Shown here piece by piece: positions 1-9,309 of a stretch of DNA of 40,383 nucleotides. Origin of the DNA: JAZUCT01 sp045639255. GTDB taxonomy: Bacteria; Bacillota; Clostridia; Christensenellales; UBA1242. A model generated the notes under the pieces. It had not been told where the DNA came from. It saw only the letters and a list, made by a program, of their open reading frames with translations, and did not search any database. Made by a program: the position numbers and the translations under genes. The stretch spans positions 1 through 40,383 of the forward strand of contig JAZUCT010000053.1 in NCBI GenBank assembly GCA_045639255.1, read 5' to 3'. How positions within the stretch are numbered: position 1 is the first letter of the stretch; each line of letters starts with the position of its first letter.

Positions 1-47
1 AATCGATAAAATCATTTCTTGTTTTTTCAATAAATTTATAATAAAAT

Positions 48-2219
48 TTAAACAACAATTTCAAAATCTAACTCAATTGCAATATTCATGTTTGAAATAA
101 CTTTAAAATATGAAATTTTGTTAGTATTAATAACAACATAGTCATTAATAGGATTATCATTTTGATAAATAAAATATTTTTCACCATTTTTTACAAGAGT
201 GTAGTTTTCTTGAGATGTTTCACCTTTAATCATAACCATCGTGTTAGCATTAAAATAAAACTGCAGTTTAACCCATGTTAATTCACCTACATATTTTGTA
301 ATAGAAAATTGATCAATTTCTGTATCTGATAATGTGCAACCTTCTAATTTATGTATCTTGTAAACATTGTTGTATTTAACATTTTTGTTAGACCAATTTT
401 CAACAATCATATACACTGGGATTGCATCTGTTAATTGACAATTTTCTTCTTGTAATTTAATTTCATTTTTTGTTTGAGTGTAACAATTCTCGGCAACATA
501 AACATTGGAAACTTTTGCAAAGTATAACGAATTAGAATTAACAAACAAGTTTCTTGCTGAAAATCCTCTTTTAGGAGAAAAGAATTCTCTATAATTAATA
601 TAAATATTTTCAACAATATTTGTTGTGTATGTATAGCCAAGTTCTTGAACATAAGTTTTATATTCAGTAGAATATCTATCACAAGTTACATTACTAAATT
701 TTGGAATGTATATTGAATGTTCAGTATTTGTTCCTTCACCCAATAGAAACCCCACATCTAAATCATAATACAACGATACATCAATATCATGTTCTTTTGG
801 TAATTTTAAGTTTTTGATGTAACCCATTTCTTTTACATTTTCATATCTATTAATGTTAAAGCTAGGCGATTCAGTTTCTTTGCCATTGTTAGTCAAAACG
901 AAACCTTTCACTTGTGTTAAATCTAAAAGTTCCATATTTGTTGCAAGATGAAAGAAGCCCAATCTTAATTTTGTAACCGTTGGAGGGCAAACAAAATTTT
1001 TAACTTTTGTAAAACTCAAGAAAAAGTAATCATTTTCATCACCAATTGTCGTCAATGCACCATTTTGAGCATCTTCAAAAACAATTTCTTCCAAAAGGTC
1101 AGGATACATAAGTGCTCTTGAACTAATTGACACAACCTCTTTTGGAATTATTAATTTTTTTGTTGCAGGAATTGTATAATTAGTTACAGCCGTTACACCT
1201 TCTGGAATAGTATAAGTTTTTCTAGCATTTACTTGTGAAGTTTGATAAAATGGACTTTCATATTGATAGTTTGAAGTTTTTTCCTGTAACTTATTCATTT
1301 GAGCTTTGCTTAATTTTTGTGTTTGTATGTTTGCAACGGAAGCATTATAAACAGATTTGTTTACACCCAAATTTGTTTGAACAAAAGCAATAATATCTGC
1401 CAAATTATCAGTGTTTTCAGCAACAATATACTTATCCTCATCAAACAAACATGCTTTAAAGCTTGTAACCTTTGCATTTGTATCTGTTTCAAAATTGGCA
1501 AAATCGCCTGTAAGTTCAATTTCAGCCATCATTAAACCATAATTTGTGTCTAAATAACCCACGCATACATAATTTTTGCCTTCTTCTAAAGATGTATCAA
1601 AAAACACATACGAACAATAAACCTTGTCTGTTTCATACTCTTTAAAAGCAGTTAAAATATTGCCAACCATTGAACTATTTGTTTCTGCATACATATTTAA
1701 CGAATATTCAGTATTAAATTTAACACTATAACGCATATCCATATTGCCACTATTTATAGAATATGTGTTAATTAAAATTTCGTCGCCTACAACATCACAC
1801 AAACCTTGAACAGTTGTTAAAAACATGATGTTATGTCTTAACATTTCACTAGTAATACCATTTTTATTGGCAACTGTTAAATCAATAATTTCAGTTGCGT
1901 CTTCATTGTTTAATTCGGCATAAGCATCATCATAAAGTCCACGAATATCAGAATTACAATTGTCAATTTTTTCTGATAAATTTTGTGTTGCTTCTTCTGC
2001 ATAAACTCTTCCAGCATTTAAAGACAATAAAGACAATGGTTGTGCATCTTGACTAGCCCTGTTTACATAATGAGTTTGTTCAAAAATCTTTGTAATTTCG
2101 TTTTTAAGTTTGTTTGATTCTATAGTAGACGTTGGATCAGCCAACTTATTACAACCAACAAACAAAATCATAATGAATATTAAAAATAATGTTAAAAGAT
2201 TAAATCTTTTTGTTTTCAT
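48..2219 (-). CDS. BspA-like leucine-rich-repeat lipoprotein
   Basis: Predicted secreted lipoprotein of 723 residues with unknown ligand. The N-terminus has a KTKR positive patch, a hydrophobic core and a lipobox (LFVGC), so Cys23 should be lipidated and the protein tethered to the outer face of the membrane. The start at 2219 is chosen because GGAGG lies just upstream of it; an in-frame ATG at 2231 would put that SD inside the gene. The middle (about residues 350-480) contains LRR_5/BspA-like segments, with phrases such as 'SRALMYPDLLEEIVFED' and 'VTKLRLGFFHLATNMELLDL'. The remainder is Asn/Thr/Tyr-rich beta-type sequence that I do not recognise. It has its own promoter (2250-2277) and lies downstream of the ftsW terminator, so it is not part of the cell-wall operon. 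Family members are typically surface or adhesion proteins; the role here is inferred only. Confidence 0.8.
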   Translation of the reverse strand: MKTKRFNLLTLFLIFIMILFVGCNKLADPTSTIESNKLKNEITKIFEQTHYVNRASQDAQPLSLLSLNAGRVYAEEATQNLSEKIDNCNSDIRGLYDDAYAELNNEDATEIIDLTVANKNGITSEMLRHNIMFLTTVQGLCDVVGDEILINTYSINSGNMDMRYSVKFNTEYSLNMYAETNSSMVGNILTAFKEYETDKVYCSYVFFDTSLEEGKNYVCVGYLDTNYGLMMAEIELTGDFANFETDTNAKVTSFKACLFDEDKYIVAENTDNLADIIAFVQTNLGVNKSVYNASVANIQTQKLSKAQMNKLQEKTSNYQYESPFYQTSQVNARKTYTIPEGVTAVTNYTIPATKKLIIPKEVVSISSRALMYPDLLEEIVFEDAQNGALTTIGDENDYFFLSFTKVKNFVCPPTVTKLRLGFFHLATNMELLDLTQVKGFVLTNNGKETESPSFNINRYENVKEMGYIKNLKLPKEHDIDVSLYYDLDVGFLLGEGTNTEHSIYIPKFSNVTCDRYSTEYKTYVQELGYTYTTNIVENIYINYREFFSPKRGFSARNLFVNSNSLYFAKVSNVYVAENCYTQTKNEIKLQEENCQLTDAIPVYMIVENWSNKNVKYNNVYKIHKLEGCTLSDTEIDQFSITKYVGELTWVKLQFYFNANTMVMIKGETSQENYTLVKNGEKYFIYQNDNPINDYVVINTNKISYFKVISNMNIAIELDFEIVV

Positions 2220-2249
2220 ACTTACCTCCAAAAAATAAATATCACTTTT

Positions 2250-2277
2250 ATTTTACCATACAAATTTCACTTTTCAA
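2250..2277 (-). promoter_or_regulatory. sigma-A promoter of the LRR lipoprotein
   Basis: On the minus strand TTGAAA is followed after 16 bp by TAAAAT with an upstream TGG (extended -10). The predicted start lies about 24 nt before the GGAGG of the lipoprotein gene. Confidence 0.65.
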
Positions 2278-2332
2278 AGTATATTTTTAACATTAATCAT
2301 TTTTCCCTTTATTAATTATAACATAAAAAATA

Positions 2333-2360
2333 AAAATGCATAAAAATTTTTATGCATTTT
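2333..2360 (-). terminator. terminator after ftsW
   Basis: A perfect 28-nt AT-rich palindrome lies 26 nt past the ftsW stop, followed on the minus strand by a T-rich run. It closes the murE-mraY-murD-ftsW unit. Confidence 0.7.
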
Positions 2361-2385
2361 AATTAAATTTAAGTTAATTTATTCT

Positions 2386-3471
2386 TTATTTACTTTGTAT
2401 TGCTATATTGTTTAAAATTCCAATTGCACTCATAAAAACAATTAATGAAGAACTTCCAGCAGAAATAAAAGGCAGTGGCAAGCCTGTTGGTGGGATTGAG
2501 CCGGTAACAACTGCGACATTAATAAAAACTTGAATTGCAATAATACAAGTTATGCCAGTTGCCAAATAACAACCAAATCGCTCCTTGCAGTTAAAAGCAA
2601 TTCTTATGCCATTAATTATAACAACCATGAAAATTGCAAGAACTAAAACACAGCCAACAAAGCCAATTTCTTCGCCAATTATTGAAAAAATGAAATCGCT
2701 TTCACTGAATGGCAAAAACAAATATTTTTGTTTTGAATTGAAAAGTCCAACCCCAAATAAACCACCAGCACCAAGACTGTATAAGGATTGAATAAGTTGG
2801 AACCCTTCACCTTGCGGGCTTGCCCATGGATTTAAAAATGCCATTAGGCGTTTTATTCTGTAAGGTTCAGCAAAAATTAAAACTGGAATTGCACATGCAC
2901 CCATTCCACCTAGGATTGCCATGTGCTTAAACCTCATTCCGCCAACAAACAACATAACAACCAAAGTTAAAGCAAGGCAAATTGCAACACTCATGTTTGG
3001 TTCAAGCAAAATTAAAACACACATTGCACCACCAACCAAAAGCACTGGAATTAATGTTTTAAAACTTGTTGCTTTTTCAAAATGTTTTGAAAGATAACTT
3101 GCTGAAAATAAAATGAAACCAAATTTTGCAATTTCACTTGCTTGAATAGTTATTGGACCAAATCCAATCCACCTTTTTGCACCATAATTTTCAACACCAA
3201 TGAATGGAATGAAAACCAAAATTAAACAAACAAAAGAAATTATAACTGCAAGTGTGCCAAACTTTTTTAATTTTAAATAGTTAAACTTTGAAAAAAATAT
3301 TAATCCAATTGTGCCAAGAATAGCGCCAATTATTTGTTTAATTAGAAAGTAAAACTGATTGTTATAGTTAACTTGTGCAGAATACATACTTGCAGAATAA
3401 ACGAATAAAATTCCTATAAAAACAAGCAAAAACACTGAAAAAATTAAAAAAAACCTATATTTTTGTTTCAT
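2386..3471 (-). CDS. ftsW: FtsW/RodA/SpoVE-family peptidoglycan glycosyltransferase
   Basis: SEDS-family integral membrane protein (361 aa) that polymerises lipid II into glycan strands together with a class B PBP, here presumably the SpoVD-like PBP encoded at 7408-9309. About ten hydrophobic segments are visible. The signature SEDS stretches are present: 'GAKRWIGFGPITIQASEIAKFGFIL', 'LLEPNMSVAICLALT', 'FSESDFIFSIIGEEIGFVG' and the C-terminal 'GLPLPFISAGSSSLIVFM'. The start overlaps the 3' end of murD by 17 nt, and its SD (GGAGGTG) lies within the last murD codons, which implies translational coupling. It is the last gene of the murE-mraY-murD-ftsW unit. Position matches spoVE/ftsW of Bacillus; sequence alone cannot separate the vegetative from the sporulation role. 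Confidence 0.93.
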   Translation of the reverse strand: MKQKYRFFLIFSVFLLVFIGILFVYSASMYSAQVNYNNQFYFLIKQIIGAILGTIGLIFFSKFNYLKLKKFGTLAVIISFVCLILVFIPFIGVENYGAKRWIGFGPITIQASEIAKFGFILFSASYLSKHFEKATSFKTLIPVLLVGGAMCVLILLEPNMSVAICLALTLVVMLFVGGMRFKHMAILGGMGACAIPVLIFAEPYRIKRLMAFLNPWASPQGEGFQLIQSLYSLGAGGLFGVGLFNSKQKYLFLPFSESDFIFSIIGEEIGFVGCVLVLAIFMVVIINGIRIAFNCKERFGCYLATGITCIIAIQVFINVAVVTGSIPPTGLPLPFISAGSSSLIVFMSAIGILNNIAIQSK

Positions 3472-4795
3472 TTTTTAATTTTTGCACCTCCTCTTTAAAT
3501 TTTTCACCACGATGAACATAGCTTGAAAACAAATCAAAACTTGCACATGCTGGTGAAAGCAACACCGTTGAATTGCCAGAATAAGATGAGGCGATTTTAT
3601 ATGCCTTTTTGACCGAATTGGTCAAAGTATAGCCAAAAGTATAGTTTTTAAAATTAAGTTTTTCAAGAATATCTTTTAACTGATAAGAAGTTTCGCCAAG
3701 CAGAATTATATGGTTCACTTTTGAAATAAGTTGCTTGCATAATTTTTTAAGATTTGCATTTTTGTTTTTTCCACCAAGAATTAAAACAAGGTTTTTATTA
3801 AAGCAAGAAACTGCACACAAACAACTTTCTGTTGTGGTTGATTTTGAATCGTTATAAAAACTAACATTATTTATTTTTGCAACATATTCCATTCGGTGCG
3901 GAAGTGGTTTAAATTTTGAAACAGCAGAAATAATATTTTTTATGTTTATGCCAAGAATAAGGCAAGCACATATGCACGAAAGAACATTATATAAATTATG
4001 TTTGCCCATTAGTTTTATTTTGTTAATGTGCATTATTTTAAATGTTTCAATTCCATTGTTAAAATAGATATAATTATTTTCAACAAAGCAACCTTTAACT
4101 TTGTTTTGAATTGAAACAAAAAACACTTGTGCTTTTGTTAAATTTTCCATTCTTCGTGTGTGCTTATTATCAAAATTTAAAATGCAATATGCTGTGTTTT
4201 TTAAAAATTTAACTGCATTTTGTTTTGATTTTATATAATTTTTTAAGGTTTTATGCCTATCCAAATGGTCGCTTGTTACATTAAGCACAATGCTGATATC
4301 TTGTTGAATGTTTGGTTTATATTCCAACATAAAACTTGAAAGTTCGCAAACAACAAATTTTTCGTTATTGTTATCACAAACATATTGACTTAATGGATAG
4401 CCAATATTACCTACTGCACAGCAAGGGGTGTTTGTTTTGTTTAAAATTTCGGTTAACAAACTTACTGATGTGGTTTTTCCATCGGTGCCAGTTATGGTTA
4501 TTATTTTTGATTTGCAAAACATTGCACCAAGTTCTGTTTCAGTTATTATTTCAACCTTTTTGTGTTTAAGAAGTTTTAAATATTTATTATTTATTGAAAT
4601 GCTTGGGCTTACAACACATAAATCAAGTGAAGATATAAAGTTTTTATCGGTTATATTTTTAATAAATTCCTGACTTGTTAAATTATCGTCCCAACAGAAA
4701 ACATTTGCACCATGCAACAAAAGAAGGGCTTTTGCGCTTGCTCCGCTTTTGCCCATTCCATATATTAAAACATTTTTATTTTTAAGTTCTTTCAT
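3455..4795 (-). CDS. murD: UDP-N-acetylmuramoyl-L-alanine--D-glutamate ligase
   Basis: Cytoplasmic Mur ligase (446 aa) adding D-Glu to UDP-MurNAc-L-Ala. Visible motifs are the N-terminal 'YGMGKSGAS' nucleotide-sugar loop, the ATP-binding P-loop GTDGKTT (residues 103-109), 'ELSSF', and the DHLDRH motif (176-181). The C-terminal ligase domain shows 'GGKNKNANL' and 'SPACASFDLFSSYVHRGEKFKEEV', typical of MurD. I prefer the ATG at 4795: it has an AGG about 8 nt upstream and begins with the usual 'MKELKNKNVLIYGMG'. A GTG at 4816 in the same frame would overlap mraY but has no SD. It follows mraY by 7 nt and overlaps ftsW. Confidence 0.95.
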   Translation of the reverse strand: MKELKNKNVLIYGMGKSGASAKALLLLHGANVFCWDDNLTSQEFIKNITDKNFISSLDLCVVSPSISINNKYLKLLKHKKVEIITETELGAMFCKSKIITITGTDGKTTSVSLLTEILNKTNTPCCAVGNIGYPLSQYVCDNNNEKFVVCELSSFMLEYKPNIQQDISIVLNVTSDHLDRHKTLKNYIKSKQNAVKFLKNTAYCILNFDNKHTRRMENLTKAQVFFVSIQNKVKGCFVENNYIYFNNGIETFKIMHINKIKLMGKHNLYNVLSCICACLILGINIKNIISAVSKFKPLPHRMEYVAKINNVSFYNDSKSTTTESCLCAVSCFNKNLVLILGGKNKNANLKKLCKQLISKVNHIILLGETSYQLKDILEKLNFKNYTFGYTLTNSVKKAYKIASSYSGNSTVLLSPACASFDLFSSYVHRGEKFKEEVQKLKNETKI

Positions 4796-4802
4796 TTTTA
4801 AC

Positions 4803-5813
4803 CTACAACACGCCACATATTAACATTTGTGAAATCAACACTATTGCCGAAACACCGAATGTTATTAATATATATATGTTGCAGATTGCTGTTTCATTCA
4901 ACCCTTTCATTTGCAAGTGATGATGATATGGCGCCATAAGAAAAACTCGTTTTTTTGTTTTTTTATAGTATGCCACTTGAATTATTGTTGAAAGGCTGGA
5001 AATAACATACATAATGCCTATTGGCAAAATAAACAAACTTGTTTTTGTTACTGCACAAACACTGGCAATTAATCCACCCAAAGCCAAACTGCCCGTATCA
5101 CCCATAAATATTTTTGCGGGGTGAACATTAAACCATAAATAGGCAACCAAACTTGCACAAGTTACACACAGCACAAGCATTATGTTTTGCAATTCTTCAA
5201 TATAATCCAGTGCGGTGTAACTTACAATGGCAATTATTATTGAAATAAGCACTGTTAAGGCAATGCAAACAACTGCGGTAACACTGCCAGCAAGTCCATC
5301 TAACCCATCGGTTAAATTAACACTGTTTGTGGTTGCAAGAAATAAAATTATTATGAAAGGAATAATTAACCAACCAAGATTAAGTGTTCCGCTATAAAAT
5401 GGCACATATATATCTGTTCCAATATATATGTTTTTATAGCAAAAAACAGCAATTATGGTTGCAATTATAAGTTGAAAAATTATTTTTTGATATGGTTTAA
5501 GGCCTTCGTTGTGCTTATATTTTATTTTTATAAAATCATCAAGAAAACCAATTATTGCATAACCCACCATAACTGCAAGGCAAACTTTTGCAAGTGTTGA
5601 GTTACCTGAAAAAAACAATAAACTTGCAAACACTGTTGGAATTATAAAAATAAACCCGCCCATGGTTGGTGTGCCCTGCTTTGACGAGTGCAAAGTTACA
5701 TATTCCAAAATGTTTTGCCCTGCTTTAAGTTTTTTGCATGTTTTAATAACTATGGGTGCAATAACAAAACCCAATATTAAGGCAACAAGGCTTGCCCACA
5801 TAATGTTATTCAT
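4803..5813 (-). CDS. mraY: phospho-N-acetylmuramoyl-pentapeptide-transferase
   Basis: Polytopic membrane enzyme (336 aa) transferring phospho-MurNAc-pentapeptide to undecaprenyl phosphate to make lipid I. Diagnostic MraY motifs are all present: 'GTPTMGG' near residue 48, 'GFLDDFIKIKYKHNEGLKPYQK', 'NSVNLTDGLDGLAG', 'FMGDTGSLALGG' and the histidine-rich 'APYHHHLQMKG' loop. About ten transmembrane segments are recognisable and the length is close to the usual 320-360. It follows the murE stop by 5 nt, and the end of murE (AAAGG) supplies a modest SD. It is clearly cotranscribed with murE, murD and ftsW. Confidence 0.96.
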   Translation of the reverse strand: MNNIMWASLVALILGFVIAPIVIKTCKKLKAGQNILEYVTLHSSKQGTPTMGGFIFIIPTVFASLLFFSGNSTLAKVCLAVMVGYAIIGFLDDFIKIKYKHNEGLKPYQKIIFQLIIATIIAVFCYKNIYIGTDIYVPFYSGTLNLGWLIIPFIIILFLATTNSVNLTDGLDGLAGSVTAVVCIALTVLISIIIAIVSYTALDYIEELQNIMLVLCVTCASLVAYLWFNVHPAKIFMGDTGSLALGGLIASVCAVTKTSLFILPIGIMYVISSLSTIIQVAYYKKTKKRVFLMAPYHHHLQMKGLNETAICNIYILITFGVSAIVLISQMLICGVL

Positions 5814-5818
5814 AAGGT

Positions 5819-7267
5819 TTAATTCCTTTCTTTTAATGCTTTTAAAATTTCATCTTCATCGCAATATGGAAGTTTTTTTCCGTTAACAATTTGATATTTT
5901 TCAGTGCCTTTGCCAAGAACAAGCAAAATATCACCTTTTTGAAGTGAATTTATGCTTTCTTTAATGCAACTTGCACGGTTTAAATTAACTTTAACAATAT
6001 TTTTATTTTTTATTCCTGAAAGCACTTGATTTGCTATTATTTCTGGGTTTTCGTTATCGGGGCTGTCAGTTGTTAAAAAGAAAACATCGCTGTAACTTTC
6101 AATAATGCTTCCCATTAAACTTCGTTTTAGTTTATCGCGGTTGCCAGTTGCACCAAAAACTGTTATTATTCGATTCTTTTTGAATGGTGTTGTTGCTTTG
6201 AACATTTTTATAAGTGCATCGGGCGTGTGTGCAAAATCAAGAATTATGGTTGCGCCCAACTTATTTTTTATTATGTTAAATCGGCCAGATGGACTTTTGA
6301 ATTTGCTTAAACCATTTTTTATTTCTTCAATTGTGAAACCTAAAAGCCCCAAACAACTTATGCAGGCAAGTGCATTATATATATTATGCTCGCCACCCAT
6401 ATTTAATGTTATTTCTGCAATTTCATCGAACATGTTAACTGTGAAATTTGAAGTTGTTAGGTTTTGTGAAATGTTTATTGCAAAACAATTTGCGGGGTTA
6501 TCGATGCCATAAGTTGCGCATTTGTTTATGTTTGTTGTTCGGGCAATAATTCTTCCAGTTTCGCTATCTGCATTAACGCAACAACTTTCACAAATTTGGT
6601 TATTAAAAAAACTTATTTTTGTTTGTTCATAAGTGTTCATATCGTTGAAAAAATCAAGATGATCTTGTGTGCAATTTGTGAAAATTCCGCACTTAAATTT
6701 TATTCCATCAAGTTTGTTAAGTGCAATTGCATGGGCTGAAACTTCCATAACCACCCATTCAATTCCATCTTTAACCATTTGATAAAAAATATTGTGAAGT
6801 TCAATTGGATCGGGCGTGGTTAATTTTGCTGGAATACGATTGTTTCCAATTATTACTTCATTTGTTCCAATAAGCCCAACTTTTTCACCACAAACCGATA
6901 AAACTTTGTGAAGCATATAATTTATTGTTGTTTTGCCGTTTGTTCCGGTTACACCAATAATGTTAAGTTTATTTGCACTGTTATAGAACTTGTTTGCAAC
7001 ATGTGACATTTCGCTTCGAACATTTTTAACAATGATTTGTGGCACTTTTATGTTTTCAATTTTATTTTCAGTAACAAGTGCAACCGCACCATTTTTAACC
7101 GCATCAAATGCAAAAAGTTCACCATTTACTTGTGTTCCTTTTATGCAAAAAAACAAACTGTTTTTTAAGCATGAACCTGAATGTGCTGAAAGTTGTTCGA
7201 TTTTAATATTTTTTTCTTCATTAGATAAGGAATTGTTTTTAAATAGTTCACCAAGTGTTTTTATCAT
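5819..7267 (-). CDS. murE: MurE-type UDP-MurNAc-tripeptide ligase
   Basis: Cytoplasmic Mur ligase (482 aa) adding the third residue of the stem peptide. Visible are the P-loop GTNGKTT (108-114), 'TTPDPIELH' (substrate loop), 'EVSAHAIALNKL', 'NCTQDHLDFF', Lys217 in 'YEQTKISF' (the usual carbamylated lysine) and 'ILDFAHTPDAL'. The start at 7267 has a strong AAGGGGG SD 6 nt upstream; an upstream in-frame start at 7303 lacks one. Oddity: the motif that selects meso-DAP in well-studied MurE (DNPR) reads DSPD here (401-404), so the amino acid added cannot be assumed. It is the first gene of murE-mraY-murD-ftsW. A possible extended -10 (TGTTATATACT) lies about 25 nt upstream of the start, but its -35 is unconvincing. 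Confidence 0.93.
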   Translation of the reverse strand: MIKTLGELFKNNSLSNEEKNIKIEQLSAHSGSCLKNSLFFCIKGTQVNGELFAFDAVKNGAVALVTENKIENIKVPQIIVKNVRSEMSHVANKFYNSANKLNIIGVTGTNGKTTINYMLHKVLSVCGEKVGLIGTNEVIIGNNRIPAKLTTPDPIELHNIFYQMVKDGIEWVVMEVSAHAIALNKLDGIKFKCGIFTNCTQDHLDFFNDMNTYEQTKISFFNNQICESCCVNADSETGRIIARTTNINKCATYGIDNPANCFAINISQNLTTSNFTVNMFDEIAEITLNMGGEHNIYNALACISCLGLLGFTIEEIKNGLSKFKSPSGRFNIIKNKLGATIILDFAHTPDALIKMFKATTPFKKNRIITVFGATGNRDKLKRSLMGSIIESYSDVFFLTTDSPDNENPEIIANQVLSGIKNKNIVKVNLNRASCIKESINSLQKGDILLVLGKGTEKYQIVNGKKLPYCDEDEILKALKERN

Positions 7268-7350
7268 TTCTGCCCCCTTGTTAAAATAAGTATATAACAC
7301 CAAAACACTTTTGTGATTAAGTTAGCAAATTAAGACAAATTTTTTAACAA

Positions 7351-7381
7351 AAAAACGAGTTATTTTTTATAACTCGTTTTT
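7351..7381 (-). terminator. terminator between the PBP gene and murE
   Basis: A perfect 9-bp stem (ACGAGTTAT / ATAACTCGT) with a T5 loop is flanked by an A-run on the left and a T-run on the right, so it can act in either direction. It separates the PBP transcript from murE. Confidence 0.85.
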
Positions 7382-7407
7382 GGATTTTTATTTGTTTTAT
7401 TTATGGT

Positions 7408-9309
7408 TTAAGTTGTTAACTGAACCACTGCACCTTTATATAGCATTGTGCCTGCTGGTGGAAGTTGCTGTGTAACAATTCCGCCTTCACCTGCAATTTC
7501 AACTTGCAAGCCAAGTGCGTTTAAGGTTGCAACTGCTTCGGCAAGCGAAAGACCTTCAACATAAGGCATTTCAATGTTTTTAATCAATCCTTCGCTGGCA
7601 AGTGCGGGATCATCGGGTGCAATATTTTTATATTCAAACAAACCTGAAAATATCTTTTTTGCATATGGTGAAGCAACAATACTGCCATAATATGAACCCG
7701 CAGTTGGTTCATCGACACAAATAAGAATTATATAATCGGGGTCGCTTGCAGGATAAGCACCAACAAACGATGCAATATATGTTCCGCTTATGCCATTTTC
7801 GTTATATTTTTGTGTTGTTCCAGTTTTGCCTGAAACGGCATAGCCCGGCACAAAGGTATACTTTCCGGTGGTGGAAACAACTTCTTCCAACATGGTGCGA
7901 AGTTTTGCGGAAGTATCGGCACTTAACACATTATTAACAACGGTTGGTGTGTTTTCCATAACCAATTTTCCATCGGCAGTTTTAACATTTTTAACAAAGT
8001 ATGACTTCATTAAATTTCCACCGTTTAACGCACTGCTTACTGCTGTTATTTGTTGCAATGGTGTAACCGCCACCGCCTGACCGAAGCCCATTCTGGCAAG
8101 GTCTACATTCTTAACAAGATTTGGGTTCATTATAATTCCAGCACTTTCGCCATAAAAATCGATGCCAGTAAGTTTTCCAAAGCCAAATTTGTTAAGATAT
8201 TCATAAAAAGTTTCTTGCCCCAATCTTAGTGCCAAATCCACAAACACTGCATTACATGAATTCCACAACCCTTGTGAAAGAGTTTGACTTCCATGCCCTA
8301 CTGATTTCCAGCACTTAATTTTTTCGCCATCAACCATTCGGTAACCGGGGTCGTAGAACATATCGGTAAGTTTTGCAACACCAGTTTCAAGTGCCATGCC
8401 CATTGTTAAAATTTTAAATGTGCTGCCTGGTTCGTAAACATCGGTTATAGTTTTGTTTTTTGAAATACTGAATAAATCTTGAATATTTTCCCTTGGTGGA
8501 TTGTTAAGGTCGAAGTTGGGCGAACTTGCCATTGCCAAAATTTCGCCCGTTTTAGGGTTCATCATTGTTATTGAAACCGCTTTTGCTTTTTGTTCTTGCA
8601 TAATTATTGGAAGTTGTTGTTCACACAATGTTTGCAAACCAATATCTATGGTAAGTTCAATGTTTAAGCCTGCAATTCCTTCCTTATATTTTGTTGTTTC
8701 GGTGCTTATTTCTTTGCCCCTAACATCGCCTTCAGTTATGGTGTAACCATCAATTCCGGTTAAATAAGAATTATAATATGCTTCAAGCCCAGATTGACCA
8801 ACATTATCGATTGTTGTGAAACCTAGCACTTGTGTTAAATAGTTATTGTATGGATAATATCGCTTATTATTTTCTGCAAAATATATGCCTTTAAGCCCTT
8901 GTTTTAAAATTTTTGAAACAACATCTTTTTCAACTTGCATTTTAATAAGAACTTCGCTGGAACTTCTATCTTTTACCTTTTGAAGAGTGGTGTTGAAATC
9001 AAGCCCAAGATTATCGCTTAATATGCTGGCAACTTTAACACTATCTTCAACATTGCTTGCCCTTACATACACATTATATGTGGTGTAAGAAACTGCAAGT
9101 TCAAGACCATTCGCATCAAAAATTGTTCCTCGCTGGGCAGTTATGGGCAATGTTCTTTCCCATTGTGAAATTGCCATGTTTTTTAAAGCATTTCCATTTA
9201 TAACTTGCACAACAAAAAGCCTTATTGTTAATGCCATAACAACAAAGGTTGATAACATAATTATTGTTATCAACCGCTTTTGAATAGATATTATTTGATA
9301 TTTTCTCAT
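7408..9309 (-). CDS. spoVD: class B penicillin-binding protein with C-terminal PASTA domain (SpoVD/FtsI-like)
   Basis: Membrane-anchored peptidoglycan transpeptidase (633 aa; Bacillus SpoVD is of similar length). One transmembrane helix at about 16-35 is followed by the PBP dimer domain ('AQRGTIFDANG', about 58-68). The transpeptidase domain carries SxxK as STFK (Ser296 nucleophile, Lys299), SxN as SCN (351-353) and KTG (495-497). The last ~60 residues ('MPYVEGLSLAEAVATLNALG') form one PASTA domain, as in SpoVD-type proteins. It lies between the ftsL-like gene and murE, as in dcw clusters. Only one class B PBP is seen here, so whether it serves septation, sporulation or both cannot be decided. 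SD: AAGG about 9 nt upstream. A possible TATAAA -10 precedes it; terminators lie on both sides. Confidence 0.9.
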   Translation of the reverse strand: MRKYQIISIQKRLITIIMLSTFVVMALTIRLFVVQVINGNALKNMAISQWERTLPITAQRGTIFDANGLELAVSYTTYNVYVRASNVEDSVKVASILSDNLGLDFNTTLQKVKDRSSSEVLIKMQVEKDVVSKILKQGLKGIYFAENNKRYYPYNNYLTQVLGFTTIDNVGQSGLEAYYNSYLTGIDGYTITEGDVRGKEISTETTKYKEGIAGLNIELTIDIGLQTLCEQQLPIIMQEQKAKAVSITMMNPKTGEILAMASSPNFDLNNPPRENIQDLFSISKNKTITDVYEPGSTFKILTMGMALETGVAKLTDMFYDPGYRMVDGEKIKCWKSVGHGSQTLSQGLWNSCNAVFVDLALRLGQETFYEYLNKFGFGKLTGIDFYGESAGIIMNPNLVKNVDLARMGFGQAVAVTPLQQITAVSSALNGGNLMKSYFVKNVKTADGKLVMENTPTVVNNVLSADTSAKLRTMLEEVVSTTGKYTFVPGYAVSGKTGTTQKYNENGISGTYIASFVGAYPASDPDYIILICVDEPTAGSYYGSIVASPYAKKIFSGLFEYKNIAPDDPALASEGLIKNIEMPYVEGLSLAEAVATLNALGLQVEIAGEGGIVTQQLPPAGTMLYKGAVVQLTT

